Positions 15,775-22,955 of a stretch of 33,144 nucleotides of DNA are shown here, one piece after another. Below the pieces are notes generated by a model, which saw nothing but the letters and a program-made list of their open reading frames with translations, had not been told where the DNA came from and searched no databases. The stretch comes from Oscillospiraceae bacterium (GTDB taxonomy: Bacteria; Bacillota; Clostridia; Oscillospirales; UBA929). The position numbers and the translations under genes are program-made. The first letter of the stretch is position 1. Each line of letters opens with the position of its first letter. The stretch is from contig WRAI01000026.1 in assembly GCA_009780275.1 (NCBI GenBank), positions 1 through 33,144 on the forward strand, in the 5' to 3' direction.

Positions 15775-16671
15775 CTACTTCGCCCGCGGATGTGCCTTTT
15801 GATACACCTCATTGATGCGTTGTTTAATCAAGCTGGCATATACTTGCGTTGAGGAAATGTCGGCGTGTCCCATCATCATCTGCACAGAATGTAAATCGGC
15901 ACCGTTTTCAAGCAAATGTGTCGCAAATGTGTGCCGCAATGTCTGTGGTGTAACATCAGCACTAATATTTGCCTTATTTTGATATGTTTTAACAACTTTC
16001 CAAAAACCTTGACGCGTCATACGTTCGCCGTTACAGTTGAGAAACAGCGCATCCTGCTTTTGTCCACGCAGCATTACATCCCGCGGTCCGTTCAAATAGT
16101 TCTGCAGGACTTGAATCGCTGTCGGATACAACGGTACAATACGCTCTTTTTTTGATGTCATACACTTAATAAATTGCCCATTCATGATGACATCGCTCAT
16201 ATTTAACTGCACTAACTCAGTCACACGAATTCCGGTGGCGTACAACAACTCCAACATTGCGCGGTCACGGTAGCCCTTGGCGTCATTGCACTCCGGCTGA
16301 TCAAGCAAATTACTGACCTCTTGACTGCTTAAAACCTGCGGCGCTTTACGCTCTGTCTTGTCGGTCTTAACCTTCATCATGGGATTGCTCATCACCAAAT
16401 CCCGGCCTTGCAGGTATGTATAGAATGAGCGCAATCCTGCCGCTGTTCGCGCGACAGTTGCAGTGCTCTTGCCATTTTCTTTTTGCCGCGCCAAAAATGA
16501 CTCAGCAACACCATGGTCAACCCTGCAAAAATCATCAACATCTACCTCCTGCAGATAATGATGAAAATGCTTCAAGTCACGCATATAGCTGGCGCGTGTG
16601 TTCTCCGACGCGCCGCGCGTATCGCGCAGATAAGATTCGTAACCCTGTATCATTTGTTGCATTTGTTGCAT
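15775..16671 (-). CDS. XerD-like tyrosine recombinase
   Basis: The 298-residue protein has the usual Xer layout: an N-terminal SAM-like core-binding domain (YESYLRDTRGASENTRASYM) and a C-terminal catalytic domain. Catalytic residues are Arg149 (ATGIRVTEL), Lys174 or Lys175 (TSKKERIVPL), Arg246, His269 (MMGHADISS) and the nucleophile Tyr278 (TQVYAS). The HxxR motif reads Gln243-T-L-Arg246, so the first His is replaced by Gln. The length and the place next to spoIIM, as in Bacillus, favour the chromosome dimer resolvase XerD over a mobile-element integrase. Start: ATG at 16671 with AAAGGAG upstream; two more in-frame ATGs follow within six codons. Confidence 0.88.
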   Translation of the reverse strand: MQQMQQMIQGYESYLRDTRGASENTRASYMRDLKHFHHYLQEVDVDDFCRVDHGVAESFLARQKENGKSTATVARTAAGLRSFYTYLQGRDLVMSNPMMKVKTDKTERKAPQVLSSQEVSNLLDQPECNDAKGYRDRAMLELLYATGIRVTELVQLNMSDVIMNGQFIKCMTSKKERIVPLYPTAIQVLQNYLNGPRDVMLRGQKQDALFLNCNGERMTRQGFWKVVKTYQNKANISADVTPQTLRHTFATHLLENGADLHSVQMMMGHADISSTQVYASLIKQRINEVYQKAHPRAK

Positions 16672-16730
16672 AGTGCTAAACTCCTTTTTTGTGTGAAAGC
16701 CGCATTTCTCGGCAATTCGTAAAATATGGG

Positions 16731-17345
16731 CTATATCCGAGAGGCAAGCCAACCCAACAACGGCGGAACAGCATAGGCCTCGTAGATTGCAGTAGTGGCA
16801 AACAACCCGGCCACCGTCAGTATCGCTTGCGCCGCCATACGCCGTGATGGTTTGCCGGTTGACGTTTTTGCGGTCGTTCGTCGCAATGCGCTTCGAAATG
16901 TGTACATACACACAAGCATGAATAGCGGCAATGTAACCAGCGCCGGAATGCCTACACTGGCAATGGAAAACCATAGCCCGTTCAGCCCAAGCGACATCAC
17001 AAACGCTGTCACCGTCACCGACAAGGCAAACCCCTTGACAGCCATGGCAAATGGCGCAATTGCCACGCCAAGCAAACTAAATGAAAATATGTAAACAATA
17101 GTCGGCAGTAATAGAGCATTCCGTATTGCCGGCAACGGCGAAATCGTGGACATGTTTCCCAGTTGTAACTGCGCATACAAATCGTGGAATGTTTGTGTTA
17201 ATCGCAGGCGTGACTCTCCCTGCAAGTGCGCGGTTATATAACCACCTGCAAATGCGCCGATGATGAAACACACACCCATCAATACCATTAATACGGCGGG
17301 GTTGTCCGCCGAAAAGGTTTGTAAACGCCTAAGTAAGTTTTTCAT
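16731..17345 (-). CDS. spoIIM: Stage II sporulation protein M
   Basis: The 204-residue protein fits SpoIIM in size and layout: a short polar N-terminus, a first membrane segment (PAVLMVLMGVCFIIGAFAGG) and four more hydrophobic segments, including ALLLPTIVYIFSFSLLGVAI and a Gly-rich ALSVTVTAFVMSLGLNGLWF. SpoIIM acts with SpoIID and SpoIIP in septal peptidoglycan removal during engulfment of the forespore. The ATG at 17345 has AGGAGG eight bases upstream. It lies 59 bases ahead of the xerD-like gene, the same pairing as in Bacillus. A possible sigma-E promoter lies at 17402-17430. The sequence is not strongly conserved, so the call leans on length, topology and context. Confidence 0.78.
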   Translation of the reverse strand: MKNLLRRLQTFSADNPAVLMVLMGVCFIIGAFAGGYITAHLQGESRLRLTQTFHDLYAQLQLGNMSTISPLPAIRNALLLPTIVYIFSFSLLGVAIAPFAMAVKGFALSVTVTAFVMSLGLNGLWFSIASVGIPALVTLPLFMLVCMYTFRSALRRTTAKTSTGKPSRRMAAQAILTVAGLFATTAIYEAYAVPPLLGWLASRI

Positions 17346-17401
17346 GCTCGTCCCCTCCTGCCCTATACCTACGCAGGGGGGAAGCAATTTATGTTAAGCA
17401 A

Positions 17402-17430
17402 ACGGTATGCAACAAGCGCATACTAAATTA
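17402..17430 (-). promoter_or_regulatory. Possible sigma-E promoter for spoIIM
   Basis: On the minus strand CATACCGT (17409-17402) resembles the sigma-E -10 box CATACA-T, and TAATTTA lies 14 bases upstream, the right spacing, though it matches the -35 box only in part. Transcription would begin about 50 bases before the spoIIM ATG. Confidence 0.4.
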
Positions 17431-17544
17431 AATGTTAACATACCTGCAAAAAAAGCAAGAACATATTTTTTGACATTTGTTTCACCTTTGTCGTTTTTGC
17501 TCCTCGTCATATCCTCCAAAAGTAGAAATTCTCTAGCACCACGA

Positions 17545-18342
17545 TTACTTAGCTAACTCCTCCGCCCTCTTTACACACGCCGTCAATCCGTCATTTAACG
17601 CATCGTAGAACCTATTGCCGCGCAATGTCTGTAACATTTCAAATGTCGTGCCGCCTTTGGAGGTGACGACATTGGTTAGCGCGTCAGGCGAACTGTCACC
17701 TTGCAAGAGCATTCTTGCCGAGCCTTCCATTGTCTTGGCCGCAAGCAGCAATGCATCTTTCTCATCAATGCCATGCGTTGCGCCAAATTGCGCAATGGCC
17801 TGTGCCAATTGGTAAAACAGCGCTGGCGTCGAGCCATTGACAGCAATAACCGCATCCATCTGCGCTTCCGGCAATTCGACGTACATACCCGAAGCGTCCA
17901 AAATCTCACGCAAAAAATCGACATAAGCCATCGGCACATTGTCTTTCGGTATTGCCAGCGCACACGCACCGCAACCGATTTGCATCGGCGTGTTAGGCAT
18001 GACGCGCATAACACTCGCCGTCGGATGCAACTGCACTGCGATAGATGCCGTTGTGATGCCGGCCGCAAAGGAAACAAAGCATTTTTCGGCTGAGCAATCT
18101 GTCAACGATTGCAATACACCTATCAAGTATTGCGGCTTGATAAGTAAAAATATTATGTCACTCTCCGCCACCACTTGCGCATTACTTTGACAGTATACAT
18201 AATCCATTTTTTGACAGTATGCCGCAGCCTCGCTCGACGGATCATGCACAAACAAGTCGGCCTTGCCAATGAGCCGATGCCTGGCGACAGTCGCCACGAT
18301 AGGCCTTGCCATGTTGCCCATGCCTACAAAACCTATCCTCAT
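17545..18342 (-). CDS. proC: Pyrroline-5-carboxylate reductase
   Basis: ProC makes the last step of proline synthesis, reducing pyrroline-5-carboxylate with NAD(P)H. The 265-residue protein starts with the Rossmann motif MRIGFVGMGNMARPI, has VMRVMPNTPMQIGCGACAL in the middle and the C-terminal signature VTSKGGTTFEMLQTL; NGSTPALFYQLAQAI is also typical. Length is normal. The ribosome binding site is weak (GGGGTGG region). It stands alone between spoIIM and scfB; a weak promoter-like pair (TTGCTA at 18388-18383, TATATA at 18364-18359) precedes it. Confidence 0.95.
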   Translation of the reverse strand: MRIGFVGMGNMARPIVATVARHRLIGKADLFVHDPSSEAAAYCQKMDYVYCQSNAQVVAESDIIFLLIKPQYLIGVLQSLTDCSAEKCFVSFAAGITTASIAVQLHPTASVMRVMPNTPMQIGCGACALAIPKDNVPMAYVDFLREILDASGMYVELPEAQMDAVIAVNGSTPALFYQLAQAIAQFGATHGIDEKDALLLAAKTMEGSARMLLQGDSSPDALTNVVTSKGGTTFEMLQTLRGNRFYDALNDGLTACVKRAEELAK

Positions 18343-18472
18343 CGCGCCAACCCACCCCTATATATTGTGTACATAACCTCAATAGCAAGACTATGTGAAC
18401 CACATTATAGCCCAAGTTTCCCATAATTGCAAGCGAAAACTTAAAATTTCGGCACCTTTGTTGAATATTTCT

Positions 18473-18500
18473 ATCGAATTATGTAAATCGAATTATGTAA
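18473..18500. repeat. Two head-to-tail copies of a 14-bp unit
   Basis: ATCGAATTATGTAA occurs at 18473-18486 and again, without a gap or mismatch, at 18487-18500. It is far upstream of proC and downstream of scfB, so a role as an operator is only a guess. Confidence 0.6.
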
Positions 18501-18629
18501 ACTTGCATCTGCCGCCACGTTTTTCCACAAGATATTGATATAGGTTTAGACGTAAAACCATATTTAGTATCGGCAACTTGCACAAACTATTTTTCGCATA
18601 ATTTTGTCAACCGCTTCATATAGTCTAAC

Positions 18630-18667
18630 AAAAAAACTACTCTCAACATCATAGCATCAAGAGTAGT
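18630..18667 (-). terminator. Rho-independent terminator of scfB
   Basis: Read on the minus strand, ACTACTCT (18667-18660) pairs perfectly with AGAGTAGT (18643-18636) across a 16-base loop, followed by a run of T. It lies 30 bases after the scfB stop. Confidence 0.85.
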
Positions 18668-18697
18668 CTATAATATTTTTTGCGCATTCCCTATGAT

Positions 18698-19996
18698 TTA
18701 CAGCCGTGATAGCGCACACTCAAAGCGTTTACAGGCAAGGCGGCACCCAATTTCATATGGTGTTTCAATGTTTCCATTTTCAGTCAAATTAGCTGCCGGA
18801 CAGCCACCACCGCAAAGATATCTCGCCCAACACGTAGCACACAACGCCCGTGTGTAAAGATTATGTGAAGCAAAGTCATGCTTGTTTCCTTGGATACCGT
18901 GGTGCAATGAGCCCAATTTATACTCAGATTGCCCCACAAATTGATGACAAGGAAAAATATCGCCCTCCGGCGTAATAGCAACGTACTCCACACCCGCGCC
19001 ACAGCCTTTGGCACGTTTATATGCGCAAGGCCCACTATCAAGATTGACATTGAAATGAAAAAAGTTGATATCCGGCCTTTTTACCAAAATATCCAGCAAT
19101 TTTTCATACTCCGCCTCAATTTCAGGAATATGCCGCGGCAAAATCGCTAATTCATGCGTCGCTGAAAGGACAACTGGCTCAATGGATACATGGCGGAACC
19201 CCATCTCACGCAACGCCAATACATCTTGGCTAAAATCCAAATTTTTTACCGTAAAAGTACCGCGAACATAGTAACTTTTCTCTCGCTGTGCCACTAATTT
19301 TTGAAACTTTTCCAGCACCAAGGCATGGCTATTTTCGCCGCTGACTGTTTTGCGCAAGGCGTCATGCACGCCGACACGGCCGTCCAGCGATAGCACTACA
19401 TTGTCAATTTCGGTGTTGATGTAGTCGATTTTCATATCGTCGAGCAATAGGCCATTGGTCGTCAGCGTCAAGCGAATGACCTTGTCATGCGCCGCCGCTT
19501 GTCGCTTGGCATAAGCGACAGTTGCCACAACAGTTTCCCACGCCATCAGCGGTTCGCCGCCAAAAAAGTCGATTTCCAAATGCCGCCGATTGCCGGCGTG
19601 GGCCAACAAAAAATCCACAGCTTGTCTGCCCGTTTCCACATCCATCAAACCGCGGCTTTGCCCGAAATCGCCCGTGCCCGCAAAGCAGTATTCACAACGC
19701 AAATTACAGTCGTGAGCGACATGTAAGCAGATTGCCTTAATAACACCAGGGTTCTCCATCACCGCTAGGGTTTCGGGCGTAAAGAGCTGCCCATCCTGCT
19801 GCAAAGCATATAATTCCGCCCAAATTTCTGTGCCGTCATTTCCGTATAACTCAATCATTTCAGGCGGACAAATTTCACTCATCGGCGGCGTAATCTCAGC
19901 CACGATTTCCGCTATTAACGCGTCCCCTTTGTGCAATGCGCCGCTCTCGCTATCAAAAATAAAATGCTTCCCGCGCACAAAAAATGTATGTGTCAT
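18698..19996 (-). CDS. scfB: SCIFF peptide radical SAM maturase
   Basis: This 432-residue radical SAM/SPASM enzyme matches the SCIFF maturase. The SAM cluster motif is Cys97-x3-Cys101-x2-Cys104 in HDCNLRCEYCFAGTG. FFGGEPLMAWETVVATVAYA follows, and the C-terminal SPASM part has GCGAGVEYVAITPEGDIFPC, then ALCATCWARYLCGGGCPAAN for auxiliary iron-sulfur clusters. The N-terminal ~85 residues fit a leader-peptide-recognition region. Family members join Cys residues of the SCIFF peptide to a nearby Thr by thioether bonds (a ranthipeptide-type RiPP). The substrate gene scfA is upstream at 20136-20282. A perfect palindrome with a TATAAT box lies 45 bases upstream of the start, and a terminator follows. 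Confidence 0.94.
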   Translation of the reverse strand: MTHTFFVRGKHFIFDSESGALHKGDALIAEIVAEITPPMSEICPPEMIELYGNDGTEIWAELYALQQDGQLFTPETLAVMENPGVIKAICLHVAHDCNLRCEYCFAGTGDFGQSRGLMDVETGRQAVDFLLAHAGNRRHLEIDFFGGEPLMAWETVVATVAYAKRQAAAHDKVIRLTLTTNGLLLDDMKIDYINTEIDNVVLSLDGRVGVHDALRKTVSGENSHALVLEKFQKLVAQREKSYYVRGTFTVKNLDFSQDVLALREMGFRHVSIEPVVLSATHELAILPRHIPEIEAEYEKLLDILVKRPDINFFHFNVNLDSGPCAYKRAKGCGAGVEYVAITPEGDIFPCHQFVGQSEYKLGSLHHGIQGNKHDFASHNLYTRALCATCWARYLCGGGCPAANLTENGNIETPYEIGCRLACKRFECALSRL

Positions 19997-20040
19997 TGTA
20001 TTATCTCGCAGTCGTTTCGTTGTTTTTCTTTGTTTATTCG

Positions 20041-20082
20041 CAAATAATTATACACCGCCTGTATATTGTGTATAATTATTTG
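20041..20082. promoter_or_regulatory. Perfect 15-bp inverted repeat upstream of scfB
   Basis: CAAATAATTATACAC (20041-20055) is repeated in inverted form at 20068-20082 with a 12-base spacer and no mismatch. On the minus strand the promoter-distal arm contains TATAAT (20052-20047), 50 bases before the scfB ATG; no good -35 box is at 17 bases. The layout suits a repressor or activator site over a weak promoter. Confidence 0.6.
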
Positions 20083-20087
20083 TATAG

Positions 20088-20113
20088 AAAAGGGACGATG
20101 TGGACATCGCCCC
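20088..20113 (-). terminator. Terminator-like hairpin after scfA
   Basis: On the minus strand GGGGCGATG (20113-20105), a four-base loop and CATCGTCCC (20100-20092) form a 9-position stem with one mismatch, followed by TTTTC. It lies 22 bases after the scfA stop and before scfB, so it would let the peptide be made in excess of the enzyme. Its GGGGCGAT look recalls the repeat at 22864. Confidence 0.6.
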
Positions 20114-20135
20114 CTACCAAGCTTGTGTGGGCACT

Positions 20136-20282
20136 TTATTTCTCTTGCGCCTCACAATCTTGATTTGCCACGGTGCAAGACGTCTTACATGCCGACTGGC
20201 AAGATGCTTGACATTCTCCACAGCCGCCTTTTTCCAGCGATGCTTTCATGTTACCTTCGTGAATGGTTTCAATGCGTTTCAT
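20136..20282 (-). CDS. scfA: SCIFF ribosomally made peptide precursor
   Basis: The 48-residue peptide MKRIETIHEGNMKASLEKGG continues with CGECQASCQSACKTSCTVAN and ends QDCEAQEK. Six cysteines (21, 24, 28, 32, 36, 43) in a C-terminal core give the family its name, six cysteines in forty-five residues. Thr34 and Thr37 lie among them as possible thioether partners. The second of two close ATGs (20282) is chosen because AGGAG is 8 bases from it and only 2 from the first. It sits between the TIGR04086 gene and scfB, the usual clostridial order. The biological role of the mature peptide is unknown; signalling has been proposed. Confidence 0.95.
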   Translation of the reverse strand: MKRIETIHEGNMKASLEKGGCGECQASCQSACKTSCTVANQDCEAQEK

Positions 20283-20331
20283 GTTCATTTCTCCTTTATG
20301 TAAGTATATTCCGATTATCATTGAGGTGATT

Positions 20332-20742
20332 TTACCGGTTCACCCGTTTGCGCCCCTGCATATTCCGCAAAACCGCGCCACCAATTGCGCCACCCAGTGC
20401 TGCAAGGAAAATTGGCACACTGTTTGCTGACGGACGAATGCGTACGAACAACGTCGCCCCTAGTAAATACAGCAATACGAAGACGGCAATCCCGCTTGCG
20501 GCGGCAATCCATAGCGTATAACCTTCCAACTTACGCGTGGCAAACAACGCGGCACTTGCACCACCGACAGCACAGGCAATCATTGCCAGCCCAGACACAA
20601 ATGACTGTGGCAATAGACCCATCGCCAACAATGGTGATGCTGCCAGCACAATTGCCAATGTCGCTGCCAATCCAAATAATCCACCCTTAACCAATGCCAA
20701 CGCCATATGTTTTGGCGTGACTTCAACTTGATGCCTTGACAT
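20332..20742 (-). CDS. TIGR04086-family membrane protein
   Basis: The 136-residue protein has four hydrophobic segments (about residues 18-45, 48-66, 73-97 and 108-125) and the small-residue-rich look of the TIGR04086/YrzE family, with LVKGGLFGLAATLAIVLAAS and FLAALGGAIGGAVL. A basic tail (NMQGRKRVNR) ends it. The function is unknown, but the family is typically found next to yajC and scfA in Clostridia, as here. It begins 64 bases after yajC with AGGGGAGG upstream and ends 49 bases before scfA. Confidence 0.82.
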   Translation of the reverse strand: MSRHQVEVTPKHMALALVKGGLFGLAATLAIVLAASPLLAMGLLPQSFVSGLAMIACAVGGASAALFATRKLEGYTLWIAAASGIAVFVLLYLLGATLFVRIRPSANSVPIFLAALGGAIGGAVLRNMQGRKRVNR

Positions 20743-20806
20743 GTTTGAGACCTCCCCTGTTATTTTTAGATACTACAGGGTATGTCTTAGTCTTATGCCA
20801 TATGCG

Positions 20807-21136
20807 CTATGCTTGCTCTTTCGGCGTAATTGACGCAATTGCCCAGCGCATAAGTTTAATCTTTGTCTTATCTGCGCCGGTTTCGAGAATAACGCTATCA
20901 TCTTTAATCTGAATTACACGCCCGACAATGCCGCCGGTTGTGGTAATTTCGTCACCTACAATCAATTCATTGAGCATTTGCGCACGTTGTGCCTTACGCT
21001 TGCGCTCGGGACGCAGAATCATGAAGTAAAACACTAACCCCAGCGGCACGATAAAAATCAGCATTTGTACCAATCCACCCATCGGGTTCACAGACGGCTC
21101 ACCATTTGTAGCGCTCTCCAATAAAAACCATGGCAT
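20807..21136 (-). CDS. yajC: Preprotein translocase subunit YajC
   Basis: YajC is a small accessory subunit of the Sec translocase. The 109-residue product has a short periplasmic start, one membrane segment (LVQMLIFIVPLGLVFYFMIL) and the family signature RPERKRKAQRAQMLNEL, then GDEITTTGGIVGRVIQI. The ATG at 21136 has AGGAGG eight bases upstream; an in-frame GTG three codons earlier overlaps the binding site and is unlikely. It is the first gene of the yajC-TIGR04086-scfA-scfB group. Confidence 0.95.
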   Translation of the reverse strand: MPWFLLESATNGEPSVNPMGGLVQMLIFIVPLGLVFYFMILRPERKRKAQRAQMLNELIVGDEITTTGGIVGRVIQIKDDSVILETGADKTKIKLMRWAIASITPKEQA

Positions 21137-21170
21137 AATCGCCACCTCCTTTTCTTAAGTTATAGACAAT

Positions 21171-21199
21171 ATTATAGCAGAAGTTGGCTCATTGAGCAA
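21171..21199 (-). promoter_or_regulatory. Sigma-A promoter of the yajC group
   Basis: On the minus strand TTGCTC, a 17-base spacer and a perfect TATAAT (21176-21171) precede yajC by 34 bases. It faces away from the gltX promoter at 21238. Confidence 0.78.
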
Positions 21200-21237
21200 G
21201 TCTTTTTTTCGTTTAGCAAGAGGTGCGTTTTTGTAAC

Positions 21238-21266
21238 TTGAAAAAATCACCTCTATGGGTTATACT
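21238..21266 (+). promoter_or_regulatory. Sigma-A promoter of gltX
   Basis: TTGAAA, a 17-base spacer and TATACT give a good vegetative promoter; transcription would begin near 21273, only 15 bases before the ATG. Confidence 0.75.
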
Positions 21267-21287
21267 ATCCACTAGAGGTGATTTTTT
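21241..21287. promoter_or_regulatory. Perfect 15-bp inverted repeat spanning the gltX promoter and ribosome binding site
   Basis: AAAAAATCACCTCTA (21241-21255) and TAGAGGTGATTTTTT (21273-21287) are exact inverses separated by 17 bases. The left arm fills most of the promoter spacer, the -10 box is in the centre, and the right arm runs from the likely transcription start to the base before the ATG and contains the Shine-Dalgarno GAGGTGAT. No T-box leader is present. Confidence 0.7.
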
Positions 21288-22868
21288 ATGAACACACACG
21301 ATTTAGCCACCCTACTCTTCTCTGACATCACAGCTACTCCCGCCGATATCGAAACACGATATCCGCCGCGTAACTTGCTCGGCGGTGCTTGCGTAACACG
21401 CTTTGCGCCCAGCCCAACGGGCTTCTTGCATTTTGGCGCGTTATACAGTGCAACCATCGATGTTCTGCTGGCTAAGCAAAGTAAAGGGATTTGCTACCTA
21501 CGCATTGAGGACACCGATGCCACACGGACTGTCGAGAATGGCGAAGCTCTTTTGGTGCAAGGTTTAGCCGATTTCGGTGTTATTTTTGACGAAACGCCCA
21601 ACACGCCGGATAAATACGCTCCCTATCGCCAAACAGACCGCAAGGACATTTATCAAACCATTGCCAAACAATTGGTTTGCGACGGCAAGGCGTATCCCTG
21701 CTTTTGCACGTCTGGAGAGCTTTCCGCCAAACGCGAGGAGCAAACCAAGCAGAAGCTCAACCCCGGCTATTATGGCGCGTGGGCGACCTGCCGTGCGTGT
21801 GATTTTGAAACGGTTTCACAGCATTTGAAAGACGGTTTGCCGTGGGTTTTACGGTTGCGAGCAAGCGGCGCAGCATATGATAGTAAGTTCCGAGATTTAG
21901 CTAAGGGCGAGGTGTCCATTACACCCAACGACCAAGATATTGTCCTGCTGAAAAGTGACGGAATCCCGACTTATCATTTCGCCCATGTCTGTGACGACCA
22001 TTTTATGCGAACGACGCACGTTGTACGCGGCGAGGAATGGCTACCGTCACTGCCGATACATCTTGAATTATTTGCCGTGCTGGGCTGGCAGCGTCCCGAG
22101 TACATTCACCACGCACAAGTCATGAAACTCGACAACGGCGGAAAACGCAAGCTGTCAAAGCGCCAGGACCCCGAAGCCGATATGCGCTATTTCAAAAAGT
22201 CAGGCTATCCCGTTCCGGCGGTGCGTGAATATGTTATGACGCTGCTGTTCTCGGATTTTGAAGAATGGCGATCAAATCATCTATCTGCGCCGTTAGATGA
22301 CTTCGAAGTGCGCATCAATAAATTGAGCGCATCGGGCGCACTGTTTGACATAGCAAAACTCAACGATATTTCTAAGAACATCATCGCCGCTATGTCAGCG
22401 GAAGAAGCTTACACGCAACTGCTAACATGGGCACAAGAATTCGCGCCGGAATTCGCCGAATGTTTGCGGCGCGACGAGCAAGCCAGCGTCGCCATGCTCA
22501 ACATCGGGCGCGGCGGAGAAAAACCGCGTAAGGATTTAACTGTTTGGCAAGATGCTGTGAGTTATTTAGAATTTTTCTTTGACGACTGCTTTGTTATGCA
22601 TGACGAATTTTCCGCAAAGATTGCACCGGACGTGCGACAGAAAATTTTACAAACTACTGCGGCACAACTTGATTTGACGTTGGACAAGCCAACTTGGTTC
22701 GACAACATGAAAGCACTCGCTGCCGAAATGGAAATTGTGAAAATCGCCGACTTTATGGCAGTTATCCGTATCGCCGTCTGTGGGCGGCAAAACGCGCCGG
22801 ATTTGTATAGCGTGATGCAAGTGTTAGGCAAAGACCGTGTTATCAAAAGATTGCAAAACGCAATGTAG
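21288..22868 (+). CDS. gltX: Glutamyl-tRNA synthetase
   Basis: The 526-residue class I synthetase has VTRFAPSPTGFLHFGALYSA, whose FLHFG (46-50) is the HIGH motif, LRIEDTDATR (71-80) and the KMSKS-type KLSKR (288-292). It belongs to a clostridial subgroup with about 35 residues before the catalytic core (DIETRYPPRNL). It charges tRNA-Glu; because glnS follows, a discriminating type that does not need to charge tRNA-Gln is likely. The start ATG has GAGGTG 7 bases upstream, inside the right arm of an inverted repeat. The stop TAG (22866-22868) is part of the terminal repeat of the 76-bp element, so the end of the gene may have been set by that insertion. Confidence 0.93.
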   Translation: MNTHDLATLLFSDITATPADIETRYPPRNLLGGACVTRFAPSPTGFLHFGALYSATIDVLLAKQSKGICYLRIEDTDATRTVENGEALLVQGLADFGVIFDETPNTPDKYAPYRQTDRKDIYQTIAKQLVCDGKAYPCFCTSGELSAKREEQTKQKLNPGYYGAWATCRACDFETVSQHLKDGLPWVLRLRASGAAYDSKFRDLAKGEVSITPNDQDIVLLKSDGIPTYHFAHVCDDHFMRTTHVVRGEEWLPSLPIHLELFAVLGWQRPEYIHHAQVMKLDNGGKRKLSKRQDPEADMRYFKKSGYPVPAVREYVMTLLFSDFEEWRSNHLSAPLDDFEVRINKLSASGALFDIAKLNDISKNIIAAMSAEEAYTQLLTWAQEFAPEFAECLRRDEQASVAMLNIGRGGEKPRKDLTVWQDAVSYLEFFFDDCFVMHDEFSAKIAPDVRQKILQTTAAQLDLTLDKPTWFDNMKALAAEMEIVKIADFMAVIRIAVCGRQNAPDLYSVMQVLGKDRVIKRLQNAM

Positions 22869-22939
22869 GGGCGGCATCTTCCGCCCGACTATACCTCCCC
22901 ACCACTTTCCAAAACAGGCGAACACAGTTCGCCCCTACA
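22864..22939. repeat. 76-bp palindromic element with 10-bp terminal inverted repeats
   Basis: TGTAGGGGCG (22864-22873) and CGCCCCTACA (22930-22939) are perfect inverted ends. Inside are two hairpins: GGGCGG/CCGCCC (22869-22874 with 22881-22886) and GGCGAAC/GTTCGCC (22917-22923 with 22927-22933). It fills the gltX-glnS gap, includes the gltX stop codon and ends just before the glnS Shine-Dalgarno. It looks like a small dispersed REP/MITE-type repeat. Confidence 0.7.
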
Positions 22940-22955
22940 AAGAAGGAGGCAAACC

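Larger units (their letters stand above)
18343..18697. other. Intergenic region between proC and scfB
   Basis: No gene is supported in these 355 bases. The region holds a weak proC promoter-like pair at 18359-18388, a 14-bp direct repeat at 18473-18500 and the scfB terminator at 18630-18667. The rest is AT-rich with no protein-like frame. Confidence 0.55.

Noticed and set aside
16672..16974. XerD-like protein with about 100 extra N-terminal residues
   Set aside because: It overlaps spoIIM on the same strand in another frame; the ATG at 16671 has AAAGGAG and gives the normal Xer length.
21200..21288. T-box leader in front of gltX
   Set aside because: The transcript leader is only about 15 bases and no T-box sequence is present.
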